Shown here piece after piece: positions 49,787-60,275 of a stretch of 64,000 nucleotides of DNA. Numbering within the stretch: the first letter of the stretch is position 1; the number at the start of each line of letters is the position of its first letter. This DNA comes from Microbacterium murale (GTDB lineage Bacteria; Actinomycetota; Actinomycetes; Actinomycetales; Microbacteriaceae): positions 3,782,001-3,846,000 of the forward strand of contig NZ_JAUSXK010000001.1 in the NCBI RefSeq assembly GCF_030815955.1. The letters are read 5' to 3'. The position numbers were made by a program, and so were the translations under genes. Below the pieces are notes generated by a model. That model searched no databases. It saw only the letters and a program-made list of their open reading frames with translations, and was not told where the DNA came from.

Positions 49787-50710
49787 ATGCGCATGGGTGC
49801 TGACCGGCTGCGGCCGTCATGGGCGTCGTTGCCTGTGGAGCTGCGTACGCCGATCCTCACATCGATCGGCGGTGACTTCGTCTCGGACTCCCCCGCGCAC
49901 GGCGGTTTCAGCGCCGGGTACGCCGCCGTGGTCCGCACTACAGCGGGAGACGCATTCGTGAAGGCGATCGCATCCGATTCGCACGCCGACTCACGCACGG
50001 TCCTTCGCCGCGAGATCGCAGTGCTTCGTGCGACGATGTCATCACTGGCACCGTCGCTCGTGGACCCGATCGACGACGACTCGGGCACCGCCATCGTCCT
50101 CGAGTCGATCGACGGCAGCCAGCCCGGCGCTCCATGGCACACGCAGGAGCTCCACGCCATAGCCGAGGGCATCGCACAGTTGGCCGAGACGACGGCGCCA
50201 CCATCCGTCGTTGCCGCAGAAGACGCGATGATGCCGGGCTTCACGCGGTGGCAGCGCATCGCGGACGAGGACTCGTTGTGGGGCTCTTTGCCCACTTCGC
50301 TGCGGGGTCGGCTGCCCGACCTCATCGCGCTGGATGGCGAATTCGCCGATGCCGTGCGCGGCGTCACTCTCGCACACGGCGATCTGCGCGCGGACAATGT
50401 GCTCATCTCGCACGGACGTGTCCGATTTCTCGACTGGCCGCATGCGCGCCGCGGCGCCGCCTGGCTCGACCTTCCGCTGCTGTTGCCCAGTATCGAAGCG
50501 GTCGGCGGCCCCCGTTGCGAGGACGCCTGGAAGATCTTCCGGTCGTACGGTGCTCCGTCGCCCGCCGAGCTTCTCCCGGTCATATCCGGATTCGCGTCGT
50601 TCCTCTGGTTCGGCCAGGCTCAGGCTGCCATCGCGGAGCTGCCAGGTCTGCGCTCGTTCCAGCGAGCTCAGGCCATCCCCGCACTGCGATGGTCGACCGC
50701 GCTGCTCTAG
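49787..50710 (+). CDS. Aminoglycoside phosphotransferase-fold protein
   Basis: 307 aa, substrate unknown. Kinase-like fold with the catalytic loop LAHGDLRADNVLIS and the metal-binding FLDWPHARRG (a DW variant of the DxD motif common in phosphotransferase family proteins). ATG at 49787. Its stop overlaps that of pdxT tail to tail by 4 bp. No resistance context is seen; general small-molecule kinases of this family are frequent in actinobacteria. Confidence 0.82.
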   Translation: MRMGADRLRPSWASLPVELRTPILTSIGGDFVSDSPAHGGFSAGYAAVVRTTAGDAFVKAIASDSHADSRTVLRREIAVLRATMSSLAPSLVDPIDDDSGTAIVLESIDGSQPGAPWHTQELHAIAEGIAQLAETTAPPSVVAAEDAMMPGFTRWQRIADEDSLWGSLPTSLRGRLPDLIALDGEFADAVRGVTLAHGDLRADNVLISHGRVRFLDWPHARRGAAWLDLPLLLPSIEAVGGPRCEDAWKIFRSYGAPSPAELLPVISGFASFLWFGQAQAAIAELPGLRSFQRAQAIPALRWSTALL

Positions 50711-51303
50711 TGTTCGGCCGCGACCAGTGCGAGCAGTCGCTCGTGGAAGCGGGTTTCCCCCGTGATCTCCGGGTGGAAGCTCAAACCGATCAGGTTCCCT
50801 TGTGCCACCGCGACGATACGTCCGTCGTCGAGCGACGCCAACGCATCAGCATTCGGCCCGACGTAGTCGATCACAGGCCCTCGGATGAAGGCCGCGTGGA
50901 CGGGGCCGTCATCCATCCCCGAGACGATCAGATCGGCTTCGAACGACTCGACCTGACGCCCGAAGGCGTTGCGGCGCACCACGACGTCGAGCCCGCCGAA
51001 CGACTGCTGGCCGTCGATCGCATCCACCACCGTGTCGGCCAGCATGATCAGCCCGGCGCACGTGCCGAGCACCGGCATCCCGTCCAGGATCGCGTCGCGG
51101 ATCGGATGCTGCAGACCGAACAAGCGCGACAGCTTGTCGATCACGCTCGACTCCCCGCCGGGTATCACGAGGCCGGCGACCTGGGCGAGTTCCTCGGGAC
51201 GGCGCACACGGATGACATCCGCCCCGAGATCCTGCAGAACCCGCTCGTGCTCGCGGACGTCGCCCTGCAGCGCCAGGACCCCGACGGTGGTGCTACCAGC
51301 CAC
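50707..51303 (-). CDS. pdxT: Pyridoxal 5'-phosphate synthase glutaminase subunit
   Basis: 198 aa. Class I glutaminase that feeds ammonia to PdxS. The nucleophile Cys is in [19 protein letters not shown] and [13 protein letters not shown] are the other site motifs. The GTG at 51303 overlaps the end of pdxS by 11 bp. Confidence 0.96.
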   Translation of the reverse strand: MAGSTTVGVLALQGDVREHERVLQDLGADVIRVRRPEELAQVAGLVIPGGESSVIDKLSRLFGLQHPIRDAILDGMPVLGTCAGLIMLADTVVDAIDGQQSFGGLDVVVRRNAFGRQVESFEADLIVSGMDDGPVHAAFIRGPVIDYVGPNADALASLDDGRIVAVAQGNLIGLSFHPEITGETRFHERLLALVAAEH

Positions 51304-52192
51304 GCTCGGAGAGGCGGTGCGGTGCAGGCAGGTCGGAGACGTTGATGCCCACCATGGCCTCTCCCAGTCCGCGCGATACCTCGGCCACGACCTTGGCGTC
51401 GTCATAGAACGTCGTGGCCTTCACGATCGCCGCGGCGCGTTCAGCAGGATTGCCCGACTTGAAGATGCCTGAACCGACGAACACGCCGTCCGCGCCGAGC
51501 TGCATCATCATCGCGGCGTCCGCCGGGGTGGCGACGCCCCCTGCGACGAACAGCACGACTGGGAGCTTTCCGGTCTCGGCGATCTCGGCGACCAACTCGT
51601 ACGGTGCCTGCAGCTCCTTCGCGGCGACGAACAGTTCGTCCTTGGGCAGCGCGGTGAGCGCGGCGATCTCGCCGCGGATCTTGCGGATGTGCTTCATCGC
51701 CTCCGAGATGTCGCCGGTGCCGGCCTCCCCCTTGGAGCGGATCATCGCCGCCCCCTCGTTGATGCGCCGAAGGGCCTCGCCGAGGTTGGTGGCGCCGCAG
51801 ACGAACGGAACCTTGAATCCGAACTTGTCGATGTGGTTCACGTAGTCGGCGGGCGAGAGCACCTCCGACTCATCGATGTAGTCGACGCCGAGCTCCTGCA
51901 GCACCTGGGCCTCGACGAAATGGCCGATGCGCGCCTTCGCCATGACCGGGATCGAAACCGTGTCGATGATGCTGTCGATCATGTCGGGGTCGCTCATACG
52001 CGAGACGCCGCCCTGTGCACGGATGTCGGCAGGAACGCGCTCGAGCGCCATGACTGCGACGGCGCCGGCATCTTCGGCGATCTTGGCCTGCTCTGCCGTG
52101 ACGACGTCCATGATGACGCCGCCCTTGAGCATCTCGGCAAGACCGCGCTTGACGCGCGACGATCCGGTGGTGGGATTCTGGTCTGCAGCCAT
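51293..52192 (-). CDS. pdxS: Pyridoxal 5'-phosphate synthase lyase subunit
   Basis: 299 aa from the ATG at 52192. Makes PLP from ribose-5-phosphate, glyceraldehyde-3-phosphate and ammonia. Begins [20 protein letters not shown]; key segments are [33 protein letters not shown] and [15 protein letters not shown]. The frame is open 300 codons further upstream, but that covers the divergent regulator gene and is a shadow. Confidence 0.97.
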   Translation of the reverse strand: MAADQNPTTGSSRVKRGLAEMLKGGVIMDVVTAEQAKIAEDAGAVAVMALERVPADIRAQGGVSRMSDPDMIDSIIDTVSIPVMAKARIGHFVEAQVLQELGVDYIDESEVLSPADYVNHIDKFGFKVPFVCGATNLGEALRRINEGAAMIRSKGEAGTGDISEAMKHIRKIRGEIAALTALPKDELFVAAKELQAPYELVAEIAETGKLPVVLFVAGGVATPADAAMMMQLGADGVFVGSGIFKSGNPAERAAAIVKATTFYDDAKVVAEVSRGLGEAMVGINVSDLPAPHRLSERGW

Positions 52193-52288
52193 GAGCTGTT
52201 CCTTCCGGGTATTCAAACGTGCACTTTGATCTATGCCAAAAGATATCACTGTCGGCGCGCCCCGTAGACTCACATGTCGAGGGGTGAC
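52193..52288. promoter_or_regulatory. Divergent pdxS / PdxR-type regulator promoter region
   Basis: An AT-richer stretch (52215-52250) lies between the genes. TAGACT at 52265-52270 is a fair -10 for the plus-strand gene, and CATAGATC on the minus strand for pdxS. An AAAGTG is present on the minus strand at 52227-52222; it recalls part of the corynebacterial PdxR motif but the rest does not match clearly. Confidence 0.4.
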
Positions 52289-53596
52289 ATGAACGACCAG
52301 ATCACAGGGACCACGGCGGCCGACATCGCCACGAGCGTGCGCGAGTTGCGTGACCGCGGCATCCTGCGCCCCGGCGCGACGCTCCCCCCGGTTCGTGAGC
52401 TCGCGGCCCGCCTCGGCGTGAACCGCAACACCACTGTCGCCGCCTATCGGCAGCTCGCCCACGCCGGCCTCGTCGTCAGCCGTGGGCGTGCAGGCACCAT
52501 GCTCGTAGAGCACGATGCGGTCGCGCAGGAGGGCTACGCCGCCGACACCGTGCTGCGCGACGTCGGCACCGGCAACCCGGACCCGCGTCTCATCCCCGAT
52601 CCTTCGCCGGTGCTGTCGACCGTCACCGGTCGTCCGGTGCTCTACGGCGAGCCCGTGATCGACACTGGCCTCGAAGCCTGGGCGCGGGAGTGGATCTCCC
52701 CCGATCTGCAGGCGGCCGACTTCCGCATCACCGTCACCAGCGGAGCGGTGGATGCTGTCGAGCGCCTGCTCGCACAGGCGCTGATGCGCGACGACGCCGT
52801 GGCACTCGAGGATCCGTGCTTCCTCGCCAGCATCCACACCGTCCGCCTCGGAGGCTACCGGGCAGTGCCGGTGCCGGTCGACGACGAAGGCATGACTGTC
52901 GAGGGCCTGCGTGCGGCTCTGGATGCCGGTGTGAGAGCGATCATCTGCACGCCGCGCGCGCAGAATCCGACCGGGGTCAGCCTCTCGCCCGCACGTGCTG
53001 TCGCGCTGCGCGCGTTGCTGACTGCGCATCCGTACGTCCTGATCATCGAGGACGATCACTTCTCGATGCTGTCTTCGCGCGGGTACGAGAGCCTGATCGG
53101 CCCCGATCACAAGCGCTTCGCGCTACTGCGGTCGGTATCGAAGTTCCTCGGCCCCGACATGTGCCTCGCCGTCGCTGCGACCGACCCGGAGACGGCCGAG
53201 CGGCTCGCTATGAGACTGAGCCCCGGCACTACCTGGGTCAGCCACCTGTTGCAGCGTCTCACGTTGGGACTGCTCGATGACGGCGGTGTGCGCGCGGCGA
53301 TCCGCGCCGCCGGCGCCCACTACGCCGAGCGCAACGAGGCGTTCGCGGAACAGCTGCGCGCGCACGGAATCGAGACGCGCTATGTGGACGGCATGAACCT
53401 CTGGGTCGAGCTTCCGATTCCGGCGCGGACGGTGTCGGAGCGGCTGATGCGCCGCGGTTGGCTGGTGCGCACCGGCGACGGCTTCTCGCTCACAGACACT
53501 GACTCGCCGTCGCGACATCTGCGGCTCACCGTGCACGATCTGACGCAGGCCGAGGCGGAGCAGCTCGTGGCAGACATCGCCGGCGCGGTGCGCTGA
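52289..53596 (+). CDS. pdxR: MocR/PdxR-type GntR regulator with aminotransferase-like domain
   Basis: About 435 aa. The N-terminal GntR winged helix ([20 protein letters not shown]) is fused to a class I aminotransferase fold with the PLP-lysine region [17 protein letters not shown] and [14 protein letters not shown]. The ATG at 52289 has GAGGGG four bases upstream; an upstream ATG at 52274 is in frame, but a -10 box at 52265-52270 would put it at or before the transcript start. Divergent from pdxS, it is very likely its PLP-sensing regulator; the symbol rests on this context. Confidence 0.85.
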   Translation: MNDQITGTTAADIATSVRELRDRGILRPGATLPPVRELAARLGVNRNTTVAAYRQLAHAGLVVSRGRAGTMLVEHDAVAQEGYAADTVLRDVGTGNPDPRLIPDPSPVLSTVTGRPVLYGEPVIDTGLEAWAREWISPDLQAADFRITVTSGAVDAVERLLAQALMRDDAVALEDPCFLASIHTVRLGGYRAVPVPVDDEGMTVEGLRAALDAGVRAIICTPRAQNPTGVSLSPARAVALRALLTAHPYVLIIEDDHFSMLSSRGYESLIGPDHKRFALLRSVSKFLGPDMCLAVAATDPETAERLAMRLSPGTTWVSHLLQRLTLGLLDDGGVRAAIRAAGAHYAERNEAFAEQLRAHGIETRYVDGMNLWVELPIPARTVSERLMRRGWLVRTGDGFSLTDTDSPSRHLRLTVHDLTQAEAEQLVADIAGAVR

Positions 53597-53635
53597 GATG
53601 CGCAGCGTGGTCTTCGGCAGTGAGAAGATCGAAGG

Positions 53636-54487
53636 ATGAAGATCCTCTCGATCCAGTCCGCCGTCGCTTACGGCCACGTCGGCAACTCGGCCGCAGTGTT
53701 CCCCCTGCAGCGCATCGGCGTCGACGTGCTTCCGGTGAACACGGTCAACTTCTCGAATCACACCGGCTACGGCGCCTGGCGCGGACCTCTGATCGACCCG
53801 AGCGATGTGGCCGACGTGATCACAGGAATCGAGGAGCGGGGCGCCTTCCCCCAGATCGACGCGATCCTGTCCGGATATCAGGGCGGCGAGGGCATCGGCG
53901 ATGTCATCATCGATGCGGTCGCCCGCGTCAAGGCTGCCAATCCGAAGGCGCTGTATGCGTGCGATCCGGTGATGGGCAATGCGAAATCCGGATGCTTCGT
54001 CGCACCGGCGATCCCCGAACTGCTGCGTGAGCGTGTGGTTCCGGTCGCCGACATCATCACGCCGAACCAGTTCGAGCTCGGTTTCCTCACCGGTACCGAG
54101 CCCGACACGCTGGAATCGACGCTCGCGTCGGTCGACGCCGCCCGCGCGATGGGGCCATCGACTGTGCTCGTCACGAGCGTCGAGCGTCCGGACCGCGAGG
54201 AGGGCACGATCGAGATGCTCGCGGCCGATGACGCCGGAGCGTGGATCGTGCAGACCCCGTACTTGCCGATGAAGGCCAACGGCTCGGGCGATGTCACCGC
54301 GGCGCTGTTCACCGCGCACTACGTCGAAACCGGCAGCGCTCAGATAGCGCTCGAGCGCACGGCTTCGAGCGTGTTCGACCTGCTGCAGTTGACTCTCGAC
54401 GCCGGTGCGCGCGAGCTGCTGCTCATCGAGGCGCAGGAATCGTACGCGCACCCGAAGCTGCAGTTCGCCGCCCGTCAGGTGCGCTGA
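53636..54487 (+). CDS. pdxY: Pyridoxal kinase
   Basis: 283 aa. PfkB/ribokinase superfamily, phosphorylates pyridoxal for B6 salvage. MKILSIQSAVAYGHVGNSAA, VNFSNHTGYGAWRG and the C-terminal LPMKANGSGDVTAALFTAHY (anion hole and catalytic Asp) are diagnostic. It is 39 bp after the regulator gene on the same strand, so the two are probably co-transcribed. Confidence 0.94.
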   Translation: MKILSIQSAVAYGHVGNSAAVFPLQRIGVDVLPVNTVNFSNHTGYGAWRGPLIDPSDVADVITGIEERGAFPQIDAILSGYQGGEGIGDVIIDAVARVKAANPKALYACDPVMGNAKSGCFVAPAIPELLRERVVPVADIITPNQFELGFLTGTEPDTLESTLASVDAARAMGPSTVLVTSVERPDREEGTIEMLAADDAGAWIVQTPYLPMKANGSGDVTAALFTAHYVETGSAQIALERTASSVFDLLQLTLDAGARELLLIEAQESYAHPKLQFAARQVR

Positions 54488-54499
54488 ACCCGCCGCCGG

Positions 54500-55093
54500 T
54501 CAGCCCTGTGGCCAGGCGTGCGCCACTGCCTCCCGAACCTGCCCGAGCAGCTGCGGCAGCGCCTTGGTCTTCGCGATGATCGGGAAGAAGTTCGCGTCTG
54601 ATCCCCAGCGCGGGACAATGTGCTGGTGGAGGTGCCCGTCGACCCCGGCCCCTGCGACCGCGCCCTGATTCATGCCGAGGTTGAAGCCATCGCAGTTCGA
54701 CACGTCTCGCAGCACGCGCATGCCGGTCTGCGTCAGTGCGCCGATCTCTGCGACCTCTTCCGCCGTCGCCTGGTCGTACGTCGCGATGTGACGGTACGGG
54801 CACACGAGCAGGTGTCCGGAGTTGTACGGGAACAGGTTCAGCAGCACGTAGGCGGTCTTGCCGCGGGCGACGATCAGCCGCTCGGCATCCGGGTGCTTCG
54901 GCGCCTCGCAGAACGGGCATTCATCGCGCAGCGGCTGCGGCCCCGCCTGGATGTACGCCATCCGGTGCGGGGTCCACAGCCGCTGGAACTCATCGGGGAT
55001 CCCGGCGAGGTGTCCGGCATCCTCCGCGCTTACGCCGGACGCCTCGGTCCCCGACGCGGCGTCAGTGAGCGATGGGTCCGGCGTCGAGGTCAC
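54500..55093 (-). CDS. HIT-family hydrolase/phosphorylase
   Basis: 197 aa. The histidine triad is [13 protein letters not shown] near residue 155; upstream are CPFCEAP and [18 protein letters not shown], as in Ap4A phosphorylase-like proteins. The GTG at 55093 overlaps the thrS stop (GTGA). The pair thrS-HIT is a common actinobacterial arrangement. Nucleotide substrate not determined. Confidence 0.92.
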   Translation of the reverse strand: MTSTPDPSLTDAASGTEASGVSAEDAGHLAGIPDEFQRLWTPHRMAYIQAGPQPLRDECPFCEAPKHPDAERLIVARGKTAYVLLNLFPYNSGHLLVCPYRHIATYDQATAEEVAEIGALTQTGMRVLRDVSNCDGFNLGMNQGAVAGAGVDGHLHQHIVPRWGSDANFFPIIAKTKALPQLLGQVREAVAHAWPQG

Positions 55094-57081
55094 GCCAAGT
55101 CCTCCACCGTGTGCACGAGCGCATGGGTGTCGATGGCCGTGCGGATGCGGGCGACGGCATCCGCAATCGGCACACCGTTCTCCTGCGTACCGTCACGGAA
55201 GCGGAATGAGACGGTGCCGGCGTCCCGGTCCTTCTCCCCCGCGATGAGGATCAGCGGCACCTTGCCCGTGGTGTGCGTGCGGATCTTCTTCTGCATCCGG
55301 TCGTCCGACACGTCGAGTTCGGCGCGTACGCCGCCGTCACGCAGCGTCGTGATCACTTCGCCGAGGTAATCCGCGAAGTCATCTGCGACGGGGATCCCGA
55401 CGACTTGCACCGGCGAGAGCCACACCGGGAAGTCGCCGGCGTAGTGCTCGAGCAGGATCGCGAAGAAGCGCTCGATCGAGCCGAACAGCGCACGGTGGAT
55501 CATGATCGGGCGCTTCTTCTGCCCGTCTTTGTCCATGAACTCGAGATCGAAGCGCTCTGGCAGGTTCGGGTCGACCTGCACCGTCGAGAGCTGCCAGGTG
55601 CGGCCGATCGCATCCCGCGTCTTCAGGTCGATCTTCGGGCCGTAGAAGGCAGCCTCACCGGGAACCTCGGTGAGCTTGAGACCGGATGCCACGGCGACCC
55701 GCCGCAGCGCGTCGGTCGAGGATTCCCAGAACTCGTCCGAGCCGATCCACTTGGACTTCTCGTCGTCCTTCATCGACAGCTCGAGCTCGAATTCGGTGAG
55801 CCCGAAGTCGCGGAGCATCGAGAGGATGAACTCGAGGACCTTCGCGACCTCGTCCTCCAGCTGATCGGGCGTGACGAAGAGGTGCGAGTCGTCCTGGGTG
55901 AACCCGCGCACGCGGGTGAGGCCGTGCAGAGCGCCGGAGAGCTCGTTGCGATACACCGTTCCGTTCTCCGCGAAGCGCAGGGGCAGGTCCCGGTAACTGC
56001 GTGCACGCTCCTTGTAGATCAGGATGTGCATCGGGCAGTTCATGGGCTTCAGGTAGTAGTCCTGGCCCTGCTTGGTGATCTCGCCGTTCTCGTCGCGCTC
56101 CTCGTCCATCACGATCGGAGGGAACATGCCCTCCTTGTAGGTGACGAGGTGGTTCGAGGTGAGGAAGAGGTCTTCCTTGGAGATGTGCGGCGTGTACACG
56201 TAGGTGTAGCCGCCCTCGATGTGGCGTTTGCGGGCGTGCTGCTCCATCTCGCCGCGGATCATGCCGCCGCGCGGGTGCCACACCGAAAGCCCAGAGCCGA
56301 TCTCCTCGGGGAACGAGAACAGGTCGAGTTCCTTGCCGAGGCGACGGTGGTCGCGCTTGGCTGCCTCTTCGAGGCGGTGCTGGTAGGCGCGAAGCTCTTC
56401 CTTGGTCGGCCACGCCGTGCCGTAGATGCGCTGCAGCTGCGGATTCTTCTCGCTGCCGCGCCAGTAGGCGGCGGCGATGCGGGTGAGGTCCCAGCCGTTG
56501 CCGATCATGCGGGTGCTGGGCAGGTGCGGTCCGCGGCAGAGATCCTTCCAGACGACCTCGCCGTCCTTCGTGGTGTTGTCGTAGATCGTCAGCTCGCCGG
56601 CGCCCACCTCGACGGATGCGCCTTCGGCAGCTTCCTTGCTGCCGCCTTTGAGCCCGATCAGCTCGAGCTTGAACGGCTCGTTCGCGAGCTCGGCGCGAGC
56701 CTCGTCGTCGGTCACGACGCGGCGCACGAAGCGCTGCCCCTCGCGGACGATGCGCTGCATCTCCTTCGAGATCGCCTTGATGTCCTCCGGAGTGAAAGGC
56801 GTCTCGACGCCGAAGTCGTAGTAGAAGCCGTCGGTGATCGGAGGGCCGATACCGAGGTTCGCCTGGGGGTTGATGCGCTGAACCGCCTGCGCGAGAACAT
56901 GCGCCGTCGAGTGACGCAGAATCGCGAGCCCGTCTTCGCTGTCGATCGTGACGGGTTCGACCTCGTCGGTCTTCGTCACGGTGGTCGCAAGATCCTTCAG
57001 GTCGCCGTTGACGCGCATCGCGACGACGGATCGGTCAGAGAACAAGGCGAAGCCGTCTGTCGGCTGGGCGTTTTCAGGCAC
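55090..57081 (-). CDS. thrS: Threonyl-tRNA synthetase
   Basis: 663 aa, GTG start at 57081. The N-terminus corresponds to only the second half of a TGS domain ([17 protein letters not shown]). The editing domain has [13 protein letters not shown]; the class II core has [20 protein letters not shown] and the zinc ligands in [13 protein letters not shown]. The C-terminal anticodon-binding domain ends [13 protein letters not shown]. Confidence 0.97.
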   Translation of the reverse strand: MPENAQPTDGFALFSDRSVVAMRVNGDLKDLATTVTKTDEVEPVTIDSEDGLAILRHSTAHVLAQAVQRINPQANLGIGPPITDGFYYDFGVETPFTPEDIKAISKEMQRIVREGQRFVRRVVTDDEARAELANEPFKLELIGLKGGSKEAAEGASVEVGAGELTIYDNTTKDGEVVWKDLCRGPHLPSTRMIGNGWDLTRIAAAYWRGSEKNPQLQRIYGTAWPTKEELRAYQHRLEEAAKRDHRRLGKELDLFSFPEEIGSGLSVWHPRGGMIRGEMEQHARKRHIEGGYTYVYTPHISKEDLFLTSNHLVTYKEGMFPPIVMDEERDENGEITKQGQDYYLKPMNCPMHILIYKERARSYRDLPLRFAENGTVYRNELSGALHGLTRVRGFTQDDSHLFVTPDQLEDEVAKVLEFILSMLRDFGLTEFELELSMKDDEKSKWIGSDEFWESSTDALRRVAVASGLKLTEVPGEAAFYGPKIDLKTRDAIGRTWQLSTVQVDPNLPERFDLEFMDKDGQKKRPIMIHRALFGSIERFFAILLEHYAGDFPVWLSPVQVVGIPVADDFADYLGEVITTLRDGGVRAELDVSDDRMQKKIRTHTTGKVPLILIAGEKDRDAGTVSFRFRDGTQENGVPIADAVARIRTAIDTHALVHTVEDLA

Positions 57082-57182
57082 TGAATCACTCCATTTGGGT
57101 CGCCTCTAGGCTACTCGCCTCCCGGCATCGTCTGCGCGCTCCGAGCGGACGCCACTCGGGTGCGACCCCGTTAACGAAAAGT

Positions 57183-57211
57183 GCTCCCGTGGAGTGGAAG
57201 TCCACGGGAGC
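57183..57211 (-). terminator. Terminator after the response regulator gene
   Basis: Perfect 11-bp stem GCTCCCGTGGA / TCCACGGGAGC with a 7-nt loop; on the minus strand it is followed by ACTTTTCGTT. It separates the two-component operon from the thrS promoter region. Confidence 0.85.
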
Positions 57212-57280
57212 GGCGATCACGTTCGTCTAGAAGGGACGACGCGTGAACTCTTCCAGTATCGCACGTGATTGAAGTGACGT

Positions 57281-57949
57281 TCACGCACCGGCGCTGATGA
57301 GACCCGACTCGTAGGCGAGGATCACAAGCTGTGCGCGGTCGCGAGCGTCCACCTTCGACATGATCCGGTTGACGTGGGTCTTGGCCGTGTGCGGGGAGAT
57401 CACCAGTTCTGCGGATATCTCCTGATTCGTTCGCCCTGCTGCGACCAGGATGAGCACTTCCCGCTCTCGCATCGTGAGACGTGCGAGCCTGTCGTCATCC
57501 CACGCAGCTGTCCTTTGCGCGCTTTGCAGCACAGAGCGCTCGATGAGAGCCTTCGTCGCGGCGGAGGACAGCAGCGACTCACCCGAGTGGATCGTCCGTA
57601 CCGCGCGCACGATCTCGTCGGGCTCCGCCCCTTTCCCGATGAACCCGCTTGCACCTGCCCGCAGGGCAGCCACGACGTACTCGTCCTCTTCGAAAGTCGT
57701 CAGGATGAGCACACGCGTCTCGTTGCCGGTTGAAGGGGCACAGATCTTTTCCGTGGCGGCAATCCCGTCGAGTTCCGGCATCCGGATGTCCATGAGCACG
57801 ACGTCTGGGGCGAACGTGATCGCGGCGGACACCGCCTCGCGGCCGTTCGAGGCTTCGCCTACGAGCTGGATATCGCCGCTGTCGGTCAGGATGTCGCGGA
57901 TCGCGTGCCGCACGAGAGGCTGATCATCTACGACGAGGACGGTGATCAT
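57281..57949 (-). CDS. NarL/LuxR-family response regulator
   Basis: 222 aa. Receiver domain with phospho-acceptor Asp in VVLMDIRMPELDG and the Thr switch in VLILTTFEEDEY. The C-terminal LuxR HTH is LTMREREVLILVAAGRTNQE followed by SPHTAKTHVNRIMSK. The ATG at 57949 overlaps the kinase stop. Target unknown; a palindrome at 59161-59178 upstream of the adjacent hydrolase is a candidate site. Confidence 0.92.
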   Translation of the reverse strand: MITVLVVDDQPLVRHAIRDILTDSGDIQLVGEASNGREAVSAAITFAPDVVLMDIRMPELDGIAATEKICAPSTGNETRVLILTTFEEDEYVVAALRAGASGFIGKGAEPDEIVRAVRTIHSGESLLSSAATKALIERSVLQSAQRTAAWDDDRLARLTMREREVLILVAAGRTNQEISAELVISPHTAKTHVNRIMSKVDARDRAQLVILAYESGLISAGA

Positions 57950-59103
57950 CGCGCCGTCGTCTCCTCGGCCGGCAACGAGATCTCGAGCCGGAACTCTTCA
58001 GCGTCGTGCGCGGTTTCGACACGGCCCCTCACTGCGGCGACTCGTTCCCGCAGACCGCGTAGTCCATGCCCGCTCGCCGTCGTGGAGGGAGGTCCGTCGC
58101 CGAGCGGATTGGCGATGATCAGCACGACTTCGCCGTCACCACTGCGCAGACGGACGGCAGCGCGGCCCTCAGCGCCATGTTTGTGTGCGTTGGTGAGTCC
58201 TTCCTGCAGCGCCAGGTAGGCGACGTGATTCACAGCTGGCGAGAGCACCGGCATGACCTGGGCCGGCTCCAGTTCGACGCGCAGACCGACGTCGGCGAAG
58301 CGGGTGATGAGATCACCGACGCTGTCCAAGCCCGCCTGCGGATGAAGGCCGTGAGGATCTTCCGGGTCGTCGGCGCGAAGGAGCGTCATCAGTCCACCGA
58401 TGTCTGTGAGGACGGTGCGCGAGGCGCTGCGGATGTTCGAAAGGGCTTCTCGAGCTCGTTCGGGTCGACTCTCCAGCGATGAGGACGCGACGCCTGCGCT
58501 GAGGCTGATGACCGAGATCTGGTGTGCGACGACATCGTGCAGGTCGCGGGCGATGCGAACGCGCTCTTCAGCGACGCGTCGGCGGGCCTCGTCCTCCTGT
58601 CCGCGTTCTGCCCGCTCCGCGCGTTCCATCATCGCCGTGAGGTACTCGCGTCGCGATCGAGCGGCATCGCCCAGCGCACCGGCCAGAACGATCAACGTGA
58701 CGAACTGCATGGCAAGAGAGTCGAACAGGTCACCTCCCAGCGGCACCGAGTTCACGAAGAACACGACCAGCGTCGCGACAGCGACACTGAGAATCCCGAT
58801 CCAGCGCCGGCTCCGCGAGGTCACCGAGAACGTCGTGATCGCGACGGCGATGAGCGTGCTCGGAGCGAGCACGCCTGCGAAGGCCATGACGACGTCGCAC
58901 ACGACGCTGACCCCGAGTGCAGCAATCGGCCAACGTCGACGGAACGGCATCGCTGCGGCAGGCAGCAGCGCGACGGCGAGAAGCGGTCCGTGCGCCCGGG
59001 AGGTCTCGTCGGGGAAGGGCACGACGCCGAACAGCACGACAACGGCGACGGCGATCACATCCCCCAGTGGTGTCGCGATCCCGGGTGGGCGAAGTGTCGG
59101 CAC
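57946..59103 (-). CDS. Sensor histidine kinase (HisKA_3 type)
   Basis: About 385 aa. Four or five N-terminal membrane helices (VIAVAVVVLFGVVPF and others) are followed by a short coil, the dimerisation/phospho-acceptor motif RIARDLHDVVAHQISVISLS and an ATPase domain with HGLRGLRERVAAVRG. The start is uncertain: GTG at 59103 is used, and GTGs at 59142/59145 are also in frame. Pairs with the overlapping response regulator. The signal is unknown. Confidence 0.88.
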   Translation of the reverse strand: MPTLRPPGIATPLGDVIAVAVVVLFGVVPFPDETSRAHGPLLAVALLPAAAMPFRRRWPIAALGVSVVCDVVMAFAGVLAPSTLIAVAITTFSVTSRSRRWIGILSVAVATLVVFFVNSVPLGGDLFDSLAMQFVTLIVLAGALGDAARSRREYLTAMMERAERAERGQEDEARRRVAEERVRIARDLHDVVAHQISVISLSAGVASSSLESRPERAREALSNIRSASRTVLTDIGGLMTLLRADDPEDPHGLHPQAGLDSVGDLITRFADVGLRVELEPAQVMPVLSPAVNHVAYLALQEGLTNAHKHGAEGRAAVRLRSGDGEVVLIIANPLGDGPPSTTASGHGLRGLRERVAAVRGRVETAHDAEEFRLEISLPAEETTAR

Positions 59104-59160
59104 TCCCCCAGTATCCCCCGCTCCCTTTGGGGCCGAATCCACCACGAGGACCACATGCGC

Positions 59161-59178
59161 GTACTGCGAACGCAGTAC
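59161..59178. promoter_or_regulatory. Palindrome between kinase and hydrolase genes
   Basis: Perfect inverted repeat GTACTGCG-AA-CGCAGTAC in the 164 bp divergent gap, about 90 bp before the hydrolase ATG and 58 bp before the kinase GTG. Such a site suits a dimeric regulator, perhaps the neighbouring LuxR-type protein. Confidence 0.55.
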
Positions 59179-59267
59179 TGAGATGCCCACGTCGGGGTGA
59201 TGTGCTGGTCTCCTCTGCCCTGGACGCTGGAGAAGAGGGCACGTCGCGTACCCCGGGAGAGGCAGAT

Positions 59268-60221
59268 ATGAAGAAGCTCGCGAAGAGAGCGCTGGTGGTT
59301 GTGACGGCCATCGGAGCAATGCTCGCGGTCGGTCTGACGACCACGACTGTTGTGCACGCAGTGGCAACCGAGATCGAAAGCAGTGAGATTGAGCCCTATG
59401 GCCAGAGCGTGTCCGTCGACGGGCGCGACATGAACGTCCTCGTCGCCGGGAACGGGCCGGAAGACGTCGTTCTTCTACCTGGTTTCGGCACAGCGTCTCC
59501 GGTGCTCGATTTCGAACCGCTTGTCGCTGACCTTTCCCGAGACCATCGTGTGATCGTGGTCGAACCCTTCGGCTACGGTCTGAGCGACGGCACCGATCGG
59601 GAGCGCACGACGCAGAACATCGTCACCGAGATTCACGCAGCGCTCGAGGCGTTGGACGTCGACAACTACGTGCTGATGGGACACTCCATTGCGGGCATCT
59701 ACGGAATCGAGTTCGCTGCACGCTATCCAGAGGAGGTGACGGCCTTCGTCGGCATCGATTCGAGCGTCCCCGGGCAGCCGAACATGGACATGCAATTCCC
59801 CACCGGTCTGCTCGCGGCAGCGAAGAACCTCGGGTTGCTCCGCCTCGCTGCAGCAATCGCCGGCGACGAGGGCTACAGTGGCCCCGCGTACACCGAGCGT
59901 GCTCGTGAGCAGATCGGCATGATCGCCAATCGGAACTCGCTCAGCCCCACCTATCTCGACGAGATGGCTCACATCAGTTCGAACTTCGAACGCGCTCTCA
60001 ACACGCGCTTCCCGTCGGACCTGCCGTTGCTCCTCTTCGTCGTGGCTGACAATGTGAAGAACCCTGACTGGCTCCCGCTGCACGAGCGGCAAGCACTGAA
60101 TGCGAACGACGGCACGGTCGTGCCGATGGACGGCGAGCATTACCTCCACCACACCCACGCCGCCGAGATCGCCGATGAGTTCAGAGCCTGGGAGGACGAA
60201 CACGTCTCGCAGCCGGAGTGA
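59268..60221 (+). CDS. Alpha/beta hydrolase with N-terminal membrane or signal segment
   Basis: 317 aa, ATG at 59268 with GGGAGAGG upstream. A basic start (MKKLAKRALVVV) and hydrophobic stretch to about residue 32 suggest export or anchoring. The fold shows VVLLPGFGTASPVLDF, nucleophile elbow MGHSIAG and the C-terminal catalytic His region DGEHYLHHTH. Substrate unknown. It is divergent from the two-component pair and a plausible target of it. Confidence 0.85.
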   Translation: MKKLAKRALVVVTAIGAMLAVGLTTTTVVHAVATEIESSEIEPYGQSVSVDGRDMNVLVAGNGPEDVVLLPGFGTASPVLDFEPLVADLSRDHRVIVVEPFGYGLSDGTDRERTTQNIVTEIHAALEALDVDNYVLMGHSIAGIYGIEFAARYPEEVTAFVGIDSSVPGQPNMDMQFPTGLLAAAKNLGLLRLAAAIAGDEGYSGPAYTERAREQIGMIANRNSLSPTYLDEMAHISSNFERALNTRFPSDLPLLLFVVADNVKNPDWLPLHERQALNANDGTVVPMDGEHYLHHTHAAEIADEFRAWEDEHVSQPE

Positions 60222-60275
60222 GAACCTACTAACTCGGGTGAGGCCCGGAGCTTAGGCCCCGGGCACACCTGACGC

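Noticed and set aside
52193..53110. N-terminal extension of the pdxS frame
   Set aside because: It lies opposite the PdxR-type gene and PdxS is complete from the ATG at 52192.
55273..57084. 603-codon plus-strand frame opposite thrS
   Set aside because: Antisense shadow; no motif.
58917..59267. Upstream extension of the hydrolase frame
   Set aside because: It is opposite the kinase N-terminus; the ATG at 59268 has a ribosome-binding site and a signal-like start.
60222..60275. GC-rich hairpin-like sequence after the hydrolase as a terminator
   Set aside because: The stem is only about 6 bp with a 9-nt loop and no T-tract.
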